The position numbers and the translations under genes were made by a program. Under the pieces are notes generated by a model, which saw nothing but the letters and a program-made list of their open reading frames with translations, ran no database searches and was not told the DNA's origin. DNA of 64,000 nucleotides, from the NCBI GenBank assembly GCA_006176705.1, contig QRFJ01006430.1, positions 1 through 64,000 of the forward strand. The letters run 5' to 3'. How positions within the stretch are numbered: the first letter of the stretch is position 1; each line of letters opens with the position of its first letter. This document shows, in pieces, positions 1 through 10,811 of the stretch. This DNA comes from Cocos nucifera. Taxonomy: Eukaryota > Streptophyta > Magnoliopsida > Arecales > Arecaceae.

Positions 1-503
1 CTCAGATCTAAAATCTCTTTTTTTTCTTCTAATATTTTTAGAGAGTTCAAGTCTCGACAAAGAAAGCATCGAATCGATCATCGAAGAGAGATCAGCATAG
101 TACTAGCATGTTGTGCTGATTTCTTGCATCAAGATCTCAGATCATGTTTGTGGGCTCGTATGGATGACTCCTAGAGACCGGATGCGTATGTGGCTCATGA
201 CTTCATTCTCAAGCTCGGTCAGTAAATTAGTGCATTTAACTTGCTCAGGTATCAGATCTAATCTGTTATTCTATAACTACATTAGATGTAGTACTGTAGC
301 ATGTTGATGAGATCAACATGTTAATCTTTTCTTTGCATTTCTAATTTTTGATTTAATATCATATCTTGATCATATAATAAATCCTAGATCTAGGGTATTT
401 TTATGCTTATGTAAATAAATATTTGATTTATTTAAGTCTTTCACTGCATGATTTTGAAAAAGTTTCAAGATTTATCCATAAAATCCTAGATCTGGTTCCT
501 TCA
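1..503 (+). repeat. 5' LTR of A1 (3' portion only)
   Basis: The segment matches the last 505 bases of the 3' LTR (7775-8279) with scattered substitutions and ends in CCTTCA, directly followed by the primer-binding site. It therefore contains the end of the LTR, probably the R/U5 side. The start, including the promoter, is outside the window. Confidence 0.92.
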
Positions 504-505
504 AT

Positions 506-518
506 TGGTATTAGAGCC
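506..518 (+). other. Primer-binding site of A1, initiator tRNA-Met type
   Basis: TGGTATTAGAGCC lies two bases after the LTR end. It matches the usual plant copia site TGGTATCAGAGCC, complementary to the 3' end of initiator tRNA-Met, except for one C-to-T change. It would prime minus-strand DNA synthesis. Confidence 0.9.
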
Positions 519-2458
519 TAGATTCTTATTACATGATTTTCTTGAGCATATTTAGATTATTTATTAGATTAGTTCTAATTTATAATTTAATTATTAAATT
601 TAAAATTAAAAATTTAGATCTCACAAACTACTATAAGATTGTCCTACTGTAAGGTTTATCCCTTATAGTGAAAAGGTTATCCTAGTTCATGATGATCTAT
701 TCTTAATCATAAATTTATTAGATTTAATCTAATTTTTTTTATAATTTAATATATTTAAAATAATTTTAAATTTAAAAATAAATTTTTTAGATTGCACGGA
801 CTGCTATAAGATTGTTCTGCTGTAAGGTTTATCCCTTATAGTGAAAAGATTATCCTAGTACATGCTGATCTAAAATATTAATTATAAAATTTTAGATTAG
901 ATCTAAAAAATTTTATGATCTAATTAAAAATATTTTAATCTAATTTTAATCATCATAAATATATTAGATTTGATCTAAGTTGATTTATGATTGATTGGTG
1001 TTGAAATTATTTCAATTACATGAACCTATTTAGATTAGATCTAAAGTAGATTCATGTTTATATTACTTGTATTTTGATTATGAATCAATCATGCAACTTG
1101 ATTGATAGAACCATGTTATAAAAATATTTTACAAACATAAAAATTATTTTGGAAAAGCCGAATTCCAATCCTCAATCCAAAACTTAATTAAGAATTAAGA
1201 AGTTGTTTGATTAGGATCTAGGATTGTAAATTGAAGATCCTAAGACATGAATCATAACACATTGGGTTAAATAGGTTAGTGGAGATTAGGTCTATTAATT
1301 AGGTTAGATCTAGGATTAGATTAAAGAATAAACTTAATTAGAGAATTAACTAAATCTAATCAATTATGGTCTTAGATTTGGTCAAGGATTCTATAGATCA
1401 ATTACAATAGTTATAGTTGGCCAAGTCCATGTCCAAGATGGACTTGATTCTTGGCTACGAGGTCTAGCATGAACTATTAGGTTGATCTAATTAAAACTAA
1501 TTAAACTAGTTGGTGTCTAAGATAAATCAGATTGATGGTCTTTAATTGGCAGCTTGCTTACCTGGCCATTTCTAATGGTGTCTAAGGCAAGCTTTGGTAG
1601 ACCCTCCCACTGATCGAACTTATCTAACCTCTTGGTGAAATTATATTTTGATCGAATTACTTGACTATTCGAGCTAACCCATGTCAGCTAGATAAATTAG
1701 TATGACTAATTTAGGTGCTCCTTGACCAGCCTATTAATGGTCTCCCTTAAGTTGACTTGGTGAAGTCAGTGGAAGAATCATGATAAGCTAATTTATCTGA
1801 CCCTCTTCCTCTAAATCAAATCAATTAAATCCTCTAAAATTATTAGGTCCATAAAATGAAATAGTTATGGTGATAACTAGATCATAGCCTCTCATTAAGT
1901 GGATGATAATGGGTCCATTAGTTGGATAATCATTGAAAGCCCATAGGCTTGGTGCTTATCCGCTAATGAAATTATCATTCATAATATAATTTCTTGGATA
2001 CGTCTCTCTAAATGATGGTTAGCTTGACCAACCATAGTTAAGCTTAATCTTTCATTAGTTAGATGGACCAAATATGATCATGTTAATGGTTGGATCTAAC
2101 CAAGACTTTCAATGGAGGCCCTAGCCTACTGAAAAGATACCTGAGGCAAAATTAAATTACTAAAAATTATTTGAAAAAATAATTAGTTATGAACCTATCC
2201 TTAGATGTACATGCATTGATCAGCCATAATTGGGTTTGTGTGCAGTCTATGTGGATTCTAGTACCTACTAAGAAATTAGAGTAATTCTTCGAATTAGAGG
2301 TAGAGGCTATCGGTTCGAATAAAATAGTAGAAGACCTTTTGATTAAAGTCTAAATCTTTAGATTTAATGAACCAATTACTAATTAGCCTTTTGGTTCTCC
2401 TTTATGTAGTTAAACCCAAACCACAGTTGCTTCATTCACTGTTAGATAGTATTAACTT
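519..2458 (+). other. Long untranslated leader of A1
   Basis: About 1.9 kb separates the primer site from the gag remnant, with no sustained reading frame on either strand. A similar long leader occurs in B2, B3 and A4, and short tracts such as cgagctaacccatg recur (1669 in A1, 14334 in B2), so the leaders are related. It would carry packaging and translation-control signals, but none can be assigned from sequence alone. The early part is very AT-rich and holds a duplicated hairpin. Confidence 0.75.
618..869 (+). repeat. Duplicated hairpin unit in the A1 leader
   Basis: Two copies of a unit of about 75 bases occur at about 618-694 and 793-869. Each has the arms ACTATAAG or CTATAAG and CTTATAG around a pyrimidine-rich loop (630-637 with 662-669; 804-810 with 835-841). 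A related single copy lies in the A4 leader near 59900-59960. It may be a folded RNA signal; its function is unknown. Confidence 0.55.
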
Positions 2459-3058
2459 ATGGGACCCAACTTCGATAATAAGTATCGAAAGTTGAATGTT
2501 GTTTAGCAGTATGAAGTGATTCGTGCTGGGGCATCTATATCTAATTTAAACATAAGGTCCAAGAATAACCTAGATCAGGTAGAATGCTTTCATTATAAAA
2601 AGCAGGGGCATTGGAAGAGGAATTATCCTCAGTGTCATGATTTTCATGACCACAACAGGCTGAAAAAGAGAGATGAGCAAGTAATTGCTGATCAAGGATG
2701 TTATATGATAACACCTTATAATTTCTCTATTTGTGATACTTCTACTTGGATATTGGATACCGAAAGTCCAGTCCATATTTGCAATACATTTCAAGGACAT
2801 TAAATTAGTAGAAGATTTGAGAATAATAAGTGATTCTTGAATGTTGGAGATGGAAGATCTATTCCAGTTCTAGATATGGGAATAGTTCAACTTATTCTTA
2901 ATACTAATATCATTTCTTTAAAAGAATATCATTATTGTCCTTCCTTTCTGATGAATATAATCTCTGTTAGCCTTTTGACCAAAGATGGTTATCATTTGTC
3001 TATAAAGGGAGATTATTGTGACATTATTATGAATAATGTTACAATAATGCAAGGATAA
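2459..3058 (+). pseudogene. A1 gag remnant, zinc knuckle and protease
   Basis: The frame opens with a short gag N-terminal piece containing YRKL (about 2480-2500), which aligns with the start of gag in A4 (below 58032). It then jumps almost at once to the nucleocapsid zinc knuckle near 2586, CFHYKKQGHWKRNY. The capsid part of gag, close to 180 codons in A4, is absent, so an internal deletion lies near 2515. Two of the three knuckle cysteines have become Tyr. The aspartic protease follows at about 2745-2800 with WILDTES where D-S-G is expected, so the catalytic triplet is altered. The frame continues through 2837-3058 after stops. Confidence 0.85.
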
Positions 3059-3091
3059 TAAAGAAATGGTATTTATATTTTATCACAGTCT

Positions 3092-4010
3092 GTGAGTGTA
3101 ATGTACACTTCTAGAAAATATCCTAGATTAGACAATGTCTCTGATATCTACCTATGGCACTGTAGACTAGGTCACATCAATAAGAACGGAATAAATAGAT
3201 TGACCCAAGAGAAAATCTTTGAAGTTGGTGATTGTGAATCACTTCTAACCTGTGAGTCTTGTCTTCTTGGAAAAATGACCAAGTCATCTTTTACTGAAAA
3301 AGGTGAGAGAGCTACTGAGCTCTTAGATCTAGTACATACTGATGTATGTGGACTAATGAGCACTGGTACTAGAGGTGGATATTTTTTACTTCATCACTTT
3401 CAAAGATGATCCATTCAGGTACGGATATGTTTATCTGATGAAACATAAGTCGGATTCATTTGAAATGTTCAAAAGATTTCGAAGTGAAGTAGAAAAATAA
3501 ACTGAAAAGAGTATTAAAACTCTTTGATCAAATCGAGGAGGTGAATATCTATCCAATGAGTTCTTGACATATCTAGGAGAGAACGAGATTCTCTCACAAT
3601 GGACTCCTCCTGACACACCACTGCATAATGGTGTATCAAAAAGAAGAAATCGAACCTTGTTGGACATGGTTCAAACTATGATGGGGTTTGCTAGTCTACC
3701 TATTTTATTTTGGGATTATGCTCTTGAGACTGCATGTTATATATTGAACAATGTACCGAGTAAATTTGTCGCAAAGACTCCATATGAGATATGAACTGGG
3801 TGTAGGCCTACACTCTCTCACCTGTGGGTTTGGGGTTATCCAACTTATGTCAAATATTTGCATACAGATAAGCTTGGACCTCGGTCTGATAAGTGTGTGT
3901 TTATAGGATATCCCAAAGAAAGTAAGGGTTACTATTTCTACCATGCTGAAGAACAAAAGGTGTTCATCAGCCTTAAGACAATTTTTTTAGAAAAGTAGTT
4001 CCTTGATGAA
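3092..4010 (+). pseudogene. A1 pre-integrase and integrase region
   Basis: The zinc-binding part shows WHCRLGH and CESC (about 3150-3270), followed by the catalytic core with HTDVCG (first Asp, about 3340) and RGGEYL (near 3535-3550, Asp context SNR after mutation). The expected Glu in SERRNR reads SKRRNR near 3640, so the third catalytic residue is lost. There is a one-base insertion near 3390, a stop at 3498-3500, and further stops near 3795 and 3996. The stop at 3498 sits at the same codon as stops in B2 and B3. The core would have inserted element cDNA into the host genome, but this copy cannot. Confidence 0.88.
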
Positions 4011-4193
4011 AGAATTGTTGCCTCTAAGGTTGAACTTGATGAAGTTCAACAGGTAGAAAAATCAACACCTGTAGTTGAACCTAAGTTGGATTTGATTAGA
4101 TCAGATCTAGAGCCTAGTGTACCTATACTATTAAGATGATTTGGTAGAGTACCGTATCATCTAGATAGATGCTATGATTTTTTGATCTAAGAT

Positions 4194-5236
4194 GGTGATC
4201 CTATCGAACTCGTTGAGAAGGATGAGGATCCGATCACCTGTATGGATGCTATGCAGAGATCTGATTTTGAGAAATGGCTTAGGATCATGAAGTCTGAAAT
4301 GGAGTCCATGAAGATCAACGATGTGTGGATATTTGTTGACCCACCCAAAGAGGTTAAACCCATTAGGTGCAAATGGGTCTTTAAAAGGAAAAAGGGTGCA
4401 CACGAAAAGGTGGAGACCTATAAAATCCATTTGGTTGCTAAGGGGTATTGTCAACGTTATGGTATTGACTATAATGAGACATTTTCTTCCGAGATAATGC
4501 TCAAATCCATTCAAATTATGCTTGCAATTATTGTCCATCTGGACTATAAGATCTGGCAGATGGATGTGAAGATAGCTTTCTTAAATGGAGAGTTGACTGA
4601 AGAGTGTATATGATACAACCTAAGGGATTCACATCCATAGATCAGTCCAAGGTGTGCAGACTTTAGAGATCTATTTATGGACTGAAGCTGGCATCTCGGA
4701 GTTAGAACATGCATTTTGATAAAGTGATCAAAATGTATGGCTTCGTTAAGGACAGAGAAGAATCCTACATTTACAAATGAGCAAATGGTCCAACAATAGT
4801 ATTTCTTGTCTTATACGTGGATGATATTCTCTTAATTAAAAATGATATCCCCGCACTGTAGGAAATAAAAGTCTGGTTGTCATCACAGTTCTCTATGAAG
4901 GACTTGGGTGAAGCATCCTACATCCTAGGGATGAAGATCTATAGGGATTGATCTAAAAGGATGCTTGGATTATTTCAGTCCATGTGCATAGATACTGTGC
5001 TGAAGAGATTTAGTATGGAGAATTCTAAAAAGGGTTATCTTCCGATAGGCCATAAAATTTTTCTCTCTAAGAAGGATTGTCCGACAACTCCTGAAGAGAG
5101 AGAGCGTATGAGTAGAGTCTCATATGCTTTGACAGTGGGATCTATCATGTATGCCATGACATATATGAGATCAGATGTGGCATACTCACTAGGAGTAGTG
5201 AGTAGATACCAATTTGATCCTGAAGAAAACCACTGA
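4194..5236 (+). pseudogene. A1 reverse transcriptase
   Basis: This is an RVT_2-type reverse transcriptase as found in copia elements. The N-terminal part (4242-4613) carries CKWVFKRK, LVAKGY and DVKIAFLNGEL. A small deletion near 4608 shifts the frame. The active-site motif YVDD is retained near 4815-4830 and is followed by SQFSMKDLGEASYILGMKI. Stops occur near 4664, 4702, 4778 and 4950. The domain would copy element RNA into DNA inside the virus-like particle. It is clearly broken. Confidence 0.9.
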
Positions 5237-5289
5237 AAAGTGGTTAAAGCCATAATTATTTGAGAAATACTAAGGATCAATGGTTGGTA

Positions 5290-5796
5290 TATGGCAAGTC
5301 AAATCTAAAATTTATGGGGTTTACAGACTCCAACTTTCAATCTGACCATGATGACAGCAGAAGCGTGTCGGGATATATCTTTACTCTGAATGGTGGAGCT
5401 ATCTACTAGAAGAGTTCCAAGCAGTATACTGTGGCAGACTCTGTTTGTGAAGCAGAGTGCATCGTAGCATCAGATGCTGCGAAGAAAGCTATGTGGCTGA
5501 GAAAGTTTATCATCAAGCTCAGAGTAGCATCCTTTCTTGATGGTCTAATCCTGTTCTACTGTGACAACACTGGTGCCATTGCTCAAGCAAAATAATCGAA
5601 GGCACACAAGTGAATAAAGCACATTCTATGCCGCTTCCATCTAATCCAAAAGATCATGGATAGAGGTGACGTCGACCTTCAGAAGATCGACGAAAAGAAG
5701 AACCTAGCCAACAACTTCACAAAAGCCCTAGCGATAAAGGAGTTCGATAACCACAAGTCGAACATGGGTATTAGATACTGTACCAAGTGGCTTTAG
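5290..5796 (+). pseudogene. A1 RNase H, end of pol
   Basis: The RNase H domain shows the acidic residues expected for catalysis: Asp in FTDSNF, Glu in CEAEC and Asp in YCDN. It ends in IRYCTKWL and a TAG stop at 5794-5796, matching the usual C-terminus of plant copia pol. Stops occur at about 5408 and 5593. A degenerate polypurine tract (about 5801-5809, AGTGAGAG) lies between the stop and the 3' LTR. Confidence 0.88.
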
Positions 5797-5809
5797 GATA
5801 AGTGAGAGT

Positions 5810-8279
5810 TGTTGAAAAATATGTTCCAAAGCCAATCATTATTCTGTTGATGGTTGAGCTACATTATATCTATAATTGATTTATTAATAAATAAAATATA
5901 TTTTTATCATTTTTATCATGAAGTATTCATCTTCTAACGAACTCCATTATTGTGATGAAGTCCTTAGGACTATTTAGCTTCGACAAAGAGAGGATTTATC
6001 GATTAGTCCTTAAATCTGTTCACAACCAAATGATAGGTTGTTAATTAGGATGACAGCATCTATCGAGCATAGGTCATTGTATGCCATATGGGTTGGTTGT
6101 CCTCTTAACCAAGAAGTATAAAAACATTGATATGGCATACAGGTAGATGTATGGGTACATCATCATTAAATGTGACCAACTCCAGAGTATTCTACTATTG
6201 AGAATGTCTCTGATGGGATATAGGTATAAGTGTCCTTTAGATCTGAGATTACCTTAGTGACTTGCAAGCAACTCACTGTGCTTTGGTAACGGACTCACTA
6301 AATTTCTAATTCAGTAACGGAAGGCTTCTGGGCACAGTCAAGAACTTGCAAAGTTAGAGTGTGATCAAGATAGAATTGACCACTCCAAGAGTTGGAGAAG
6401 AATGTATCACTATATTTCAATATAGCAGAACCTTGGCCAGGATAATCCATCAGATGGATTTGATATTTTGAAATATAATGTAGACAACCTGATCAGCATT
6501 GACAGTTAAACTCTGAGGTGTCCTACGAGCATTTTGATCAAGGGGATGAATTATATAGAAACTATATCCGCATGGGTTCTAAGGATGTTGTTCTACATAT
6601 TCGACCTATCCGACCGTCAGATACCATTACTAGATGGTTACTTTGATTGATACAAAAATCTATTCCTGCACTATCAGCATAGGTTCAAACCTATAAGATC
6701 ACACATATTAGAGCTCATGATCTGATCGGATGGTTGATCAACGATTGAGAATCATTCTAGGGTTAAACAATCAATACGATTGATGTTTAACCTAATGCAA
6801 GCATTATAGGAGGATTAGTTAGCAATTCGATTGCTAATTGACTTAATTTAATTAAGCTAAAGGACTGAGATTAAGTTTAATTAAATATGATTTAATTAGA
6901 TTTGGTTTGGACTTGATTGGATTAAGTCCAATTGGCTTATTGGACAAGCCAAGTGCAAGAAAAAACTAGTTCTAATTCAACTAGGACTTGGGTCAACCCA
7001 ATTTCTTAATTTAATTAAAAAATTAAATCAAAATTTAATTTAATTTAATTTAATTTTTTATTAGGTTAAAATCTTATTTATTTTGGTTGACTTAATTTTT
7101 GACTTAATTTGGTTTGAGAAACCATGTTTGACCAAGTCATAGATGGAATCCTAGTAAGACTAGGATTCCACCTTGCACCATCTTAGCCCTCCATGCCCCA
7201 CATCCTATTTCTTCTCTTATTTTGTGTGACAACCCCCTTTCTCCCTGGTCTTCATGCATGCCCCCCCTCTCTCTCTTTCTCATATGGTAATTGGGTGGAG
7301 GACCAAGTCTAAGAGGGAGTTTGTTTTGATTTTGGAATCTATAAGATGGAGTCCTAACAAACCTAAACTCTTTCCAATAGGTGCCGCCCCCTCTCCCTAT
7401 TATTTTCTCTCTTATTCCACATGAGAAAGGCCCTTTTTTGTGTGCCTCTCCTTGCTGGTACATGCCAAAAATATTGGAGAGGTCTTGACTTGCCCTGTTT
7501 GACCTTTCCTTGTCTAGTATTTGACCTAAACAAGGACTCTTCTTTTCATATATATCTTAGATGAATTTTGGCTTGAAATTTTCATGAAAAATAGACCATT
7601 AAAAGAGCTTTGAGGTGTGCAAAAATTATAGAGAGAGAATCTCTGGGTGTGGGGATTCCATAGATACTAAACTAGGTGTCTAGGTGAGAGAAAAGAGAAG
7701 AAGAAGAGGATCTTTTTCTAGGGTTGTTTTGATTTTCTCTTCTCCTCCTCCTTTTGAGATTTCTTTGAGAAAGTCTCAGATTTGAAATCTCTCTTCTTTC
7801 TTCTAATATTTTAGAGAGTTCAAGTCTCGAAGAAGGAAATATCGAATCGACCGTCGAAGAGAGATCAGCGCAGTACTAGCTTGCTATGCTGATTTTTTAC
7901 ATTAGGATCTTAGATCGTGTTCATGGGCTCGTGTGGACGACTCCTACAGGCTGAACGTATGTGTGCGGCTCATCACTTCATCCTCAAGTCTGGATCAGTA
8001 AGTTAGAATATCTAACTTGCTCAGGTATCGGATCTAATCTGTTATTCTATAGCTACATTAGATATAGTATTGTAGCATGTTGATGAGATCAACATGTTAA
8101 TCTTTTCTTTATATTTTTAATTTTTGATTGAATATCATGCCTTGATCATGTAATAAATCCAAGATCTAGGATATTTTCATACATATTTAAATAAATATTT
8201 AATTTATTTAAATCTTTCACTACATGATCTTGAAAAAGTTTCAAGATCTACTCATGAAATCCTAGATCTGGTTCCTTCA
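5810..8279 (+). repeat. 3' LTR of A1
   Basis: The LTR runs from TGTTGAAAAA to CCTTCA, about 2470 bases, with canonical TG and CA ends. Its last 505 bases match the partial 5' LTR at the window start. Five TTGAC(C/T) motifs are scattered between about 7083 and 7535, less tightly than in the B family. A possible TATA element, catatatat, lies near 7547. The pyrimidine-rich stretch near 7700-7760 probably belongs to the transcribed part. Confidence 0.9.
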
Positions 8280-9104
8280 CACAGTCTTCTAATCCCAGAA
8301 GAAACCATCATTTGAGAAATGATTTTCAGATGTAGCAACCTTCTTTGATTCTTAGACACAAATCAACAATACTATTAAATAAAAATCACTCAATCAACAA
8401 TGACACAATAATGCAACAAATAGATAACTGGATTGAAAAATTATGTCCAACAACCCAAAACCCAAATTTGCTTAATTTTACTTGATAACCTGCAACCCAT
8501 AATCCACATTCGGTAACTCATAAACTAAAAATTTTTTTCTCATCAGGTTCAGAGGAGGTTGCTATTTGCAAGATCACAGTCTTCCAATCCCAGAGGAAAC
8601 CATCATTTAAGAAAGAATTTACTACCATAATGGATTTAGGTACGACAATCAAATAAATTTTTTTAGATATCCAATTCATTCCCCAAATCCAAATAAAATC
8701 CATTTAGCAATATGTTGTATAGTTTGAGATAAATTTAAAATTTAAAATTAATATTTATTTAGATTTGGGGGATGGGAGAATTTGAACTTCAAATTTTTAA
8801 ATGACCCAATAAGTATGTTAACAAATAAAATTTTATTTAGTTTTTAATTAATTAATAATATATTCATCCCATCCAGGTCTTCTATATAATATAATTTTGG
8901 GCTCTTATATAAAAATAACCAACACAAAACCCAAGCACCCTTCTGCTCGGCTGCTCCATGTCTCCATCCAATTGAAACCTTCCAGATAAGTACCCAACCC
9001 AAAACCAAAGCCATCATCCTCTATGCTCCCCTACTCACCGCTCCAAGCCTCCTACCTGACCCTCTTCTATTCCAAGAGCTCCATCCCTCCATCTGATTGA
9101 AACC
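8280..9104. other. Host sequence between A1 and G1, no gene seen
   Basis: This AT-rich DNA holds no sustained reading frame. A 43-base tract at 8280-8322 is repeated with few changes at 8574-8616 (cacagtcttc followed by aaaccatcat). From about 8928, short diverged tandem units begin that continue on the far side of G1 at 48267. This is the left flank of the G1 target site. Confidence 0.6.
8928..9104. repeat. Diverged tandem units at the G1 insertion site (left part)
   Basis: The motif acacaaaacccaagc and relatives recur at about 8930, 9000 and 48293. The phrases attgaaacc, agataa and caccgctcc(a/g)agcc recur with it. The units are uneven, roughly 75-130 bases. G1 inserted inside this array, with flanks aaacc on the left and aaatc on the right. 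Confidence 0.5.
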
Positions 9105-9751
9105 TGTTATAGTGGTACGTAAATGCCTTAGATCGTTTGAACAATATCCAAAATGCCTCGACTCAGTTGGTATTCACCAACATTTTGAGGACAAGAAAGT
9201 TATTATAATATCCTCCGAACTGATAGTCAATCCCTAGAAGGATATTCGAGCTATTTTATTTGGCAACGACTTGGATAGCATTCATAACTTAAAGATCACC
9301 TCGGATAGGCAGCTCATCCATATTCCCAATGACTCATCTCATGGGTTAGCGGCTACATAGCTATGATCCAGCCACGAATAAGCTACTTTTCACTCAGCCT
9401 CAATTATCAAAAGCAAATAAGGCATTCCAATCCTTTTGATAACAACCTTCTCATTCAAGAAAGGTGCCTCTAATCTTGCCATGATGATATTAACAGCCCA
9501 AGATTAGCAGAATAGCATAACAGCCATATGAAGTTTTCTTACAAATACCACAAATCTCGAGGACCCAGGTAAGTAAGAAACCCCTCTCAGAGAACCTGTT
9601 GTTGCTTGATTGTTCTCTACTAACTTGAGCATCAGATGATCCTCGCTGGAGTCAAATCCTCCAGCTCGGACTTATTTTGCAGGTCACTTCAGCACCTCCT
9701 ACGAGAAGTCGATCGCTCCACTCCCGAAGCAAACCATTTTCAGCAATAACA
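9105..9751 (+). repeat. 5' LTR of G1
   Basis: The LTR is 647 bases, from TGTTATAGTGG to AACA. It pairs with the 648-base LTR at 47614. The gag ATG lies only 28 bases after the LTR end, and no tRNA-complementary TGG motif is visible there, so the primer-binding site seems to be missing. Confidence 0.9.
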
Positions 9752-9779
9752 GATAAACGAAGGGTATAATCTCTTGAAA

Positions 9780-10811
9780 ATGGCATCTAAAAAGGCCTCA
9801 TCGCGACTCAACGACGTCGCAGAAGCTATTGCCTCTCAATAGGTGGAGTTTCGAGCTGAGGATCATACTCAGTCCTCAGTGCCAGAGGCTTCTCCATCGG
9901 CCCAATCGGTCCATGTTACGATGGACTAGTTCAACCTACTCCTCCAGTAGGTTCACACCCTGACGGCCGCCATCCAGGTGGTCCAAACTGCATTCATGCC
10001 TCCATCAGTGGCACCATAGCTGAACCAAGCTGCCCCTGCATTGCCCTCTATAGTGCAACCAATACATCCTTTAGTGGTTCCATCCATGCCCTCAGCCATG
10101 GCACCGCTTCAACCACCGGCCTCCTATCTGCAGCAGCAAGCCAAACCTCCTCGGGTGATTCCACAAAGCCCTAAGAGGAGGTAGACTCATCAACGATCTC
10201 CTAACCCACAATCCAGGCATGATTCAACTCCCAACCACCGCTTTCCTCAGCAATCCAAACCCTACACCATCCAAAATTTGATTATTGAAAGAAAGCTTTA
10301 AGAGTTCAACAAGAAGCTTGAAGCTCTGAATAAAGCTTCTTCTTCTCATCCCTTTGATGGGCTCAGTGGCGAGCCCCCTTTTGATGAGAAGATCATGAAA
10401 GAATTGGCACTACCAAATTTTAAGCTACCCCAAATTGAAACATACGATGGGAAAATCAACCCCATCGATCATGTTGAAATCTTCAAAGTACCGCTGCTCT
10501 TTTAGAGAGCATCGGATACCATTATCTATCGAGCATTCCCCACCACTCTCAAGGGAGCAGCCCAGCAATGGTACTCCAATCTAAAACTGGCTCAATCCAT
10601 TCCTCTGAAGATCTGAGGTGGTCCTTGGTTGCGCACTTTTTCAGCTGCTGCAAGCAGCAGAAGCAGTCTGACTATCTGAGTACCATCTGCCAGAAGAGTG
10701 GTAAGTCAATCCATGATTATATAAGCCACTTTAATACATCAATCCTAGAAGTCCGTGACCTAAATCAGTCGATCGTGATGACCACCTTTATAGGTAGATT
10801 ATAGAAGAATG
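9780..10811 (+). pseudogene. G1 gag, first part
   Basis: The frame starts with ATG at 9780 (MASKKASSRLND), runs through a Pro/Gln-rich region, and enters the retrotransposon gag core, with KLPQIETYDG, a DHVEIF-like motif and TLKGAAQQWY (about 10380-10590). In-frame TAG/TGA codons occur throughout, for example near 9841, 9928, 10300 and 10500, often where Gln, Trp or Arg would be expected. The frame shifts near 10610. The part is cut after TFIGRL at 10811 by copia B2 and resumes at 21244. The full protein would have formed the capsid. Confidence 0.82.

Larger units (their letters stand above)
1..8279 (+). mobile_element. Ty1/copia LTR retrotransposon A1, 5' end outside the window
   Basis: This is a copia element in the order partial 5' LTR, tRNA-Met primer site, long leader, gag remnant, protease, integrase, reverse transcriptase, RNase H, 3' LTR. 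The order integrase before reverse transcriptase defines Ty1/copia. Bases 1-503 align with 7775-8279 of the 3' LTR, so about 2 kb of the 5' LTR lies upstream of the window. Coding regions hold many stops and frameshifts and gag is mostly deleted, so it is a dead copy. The 5-bp target duplication cannot be checked because the left end is missing; the right flank begins cacag. Elements A4 and A5 are relatives. Confidence 0.93.
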
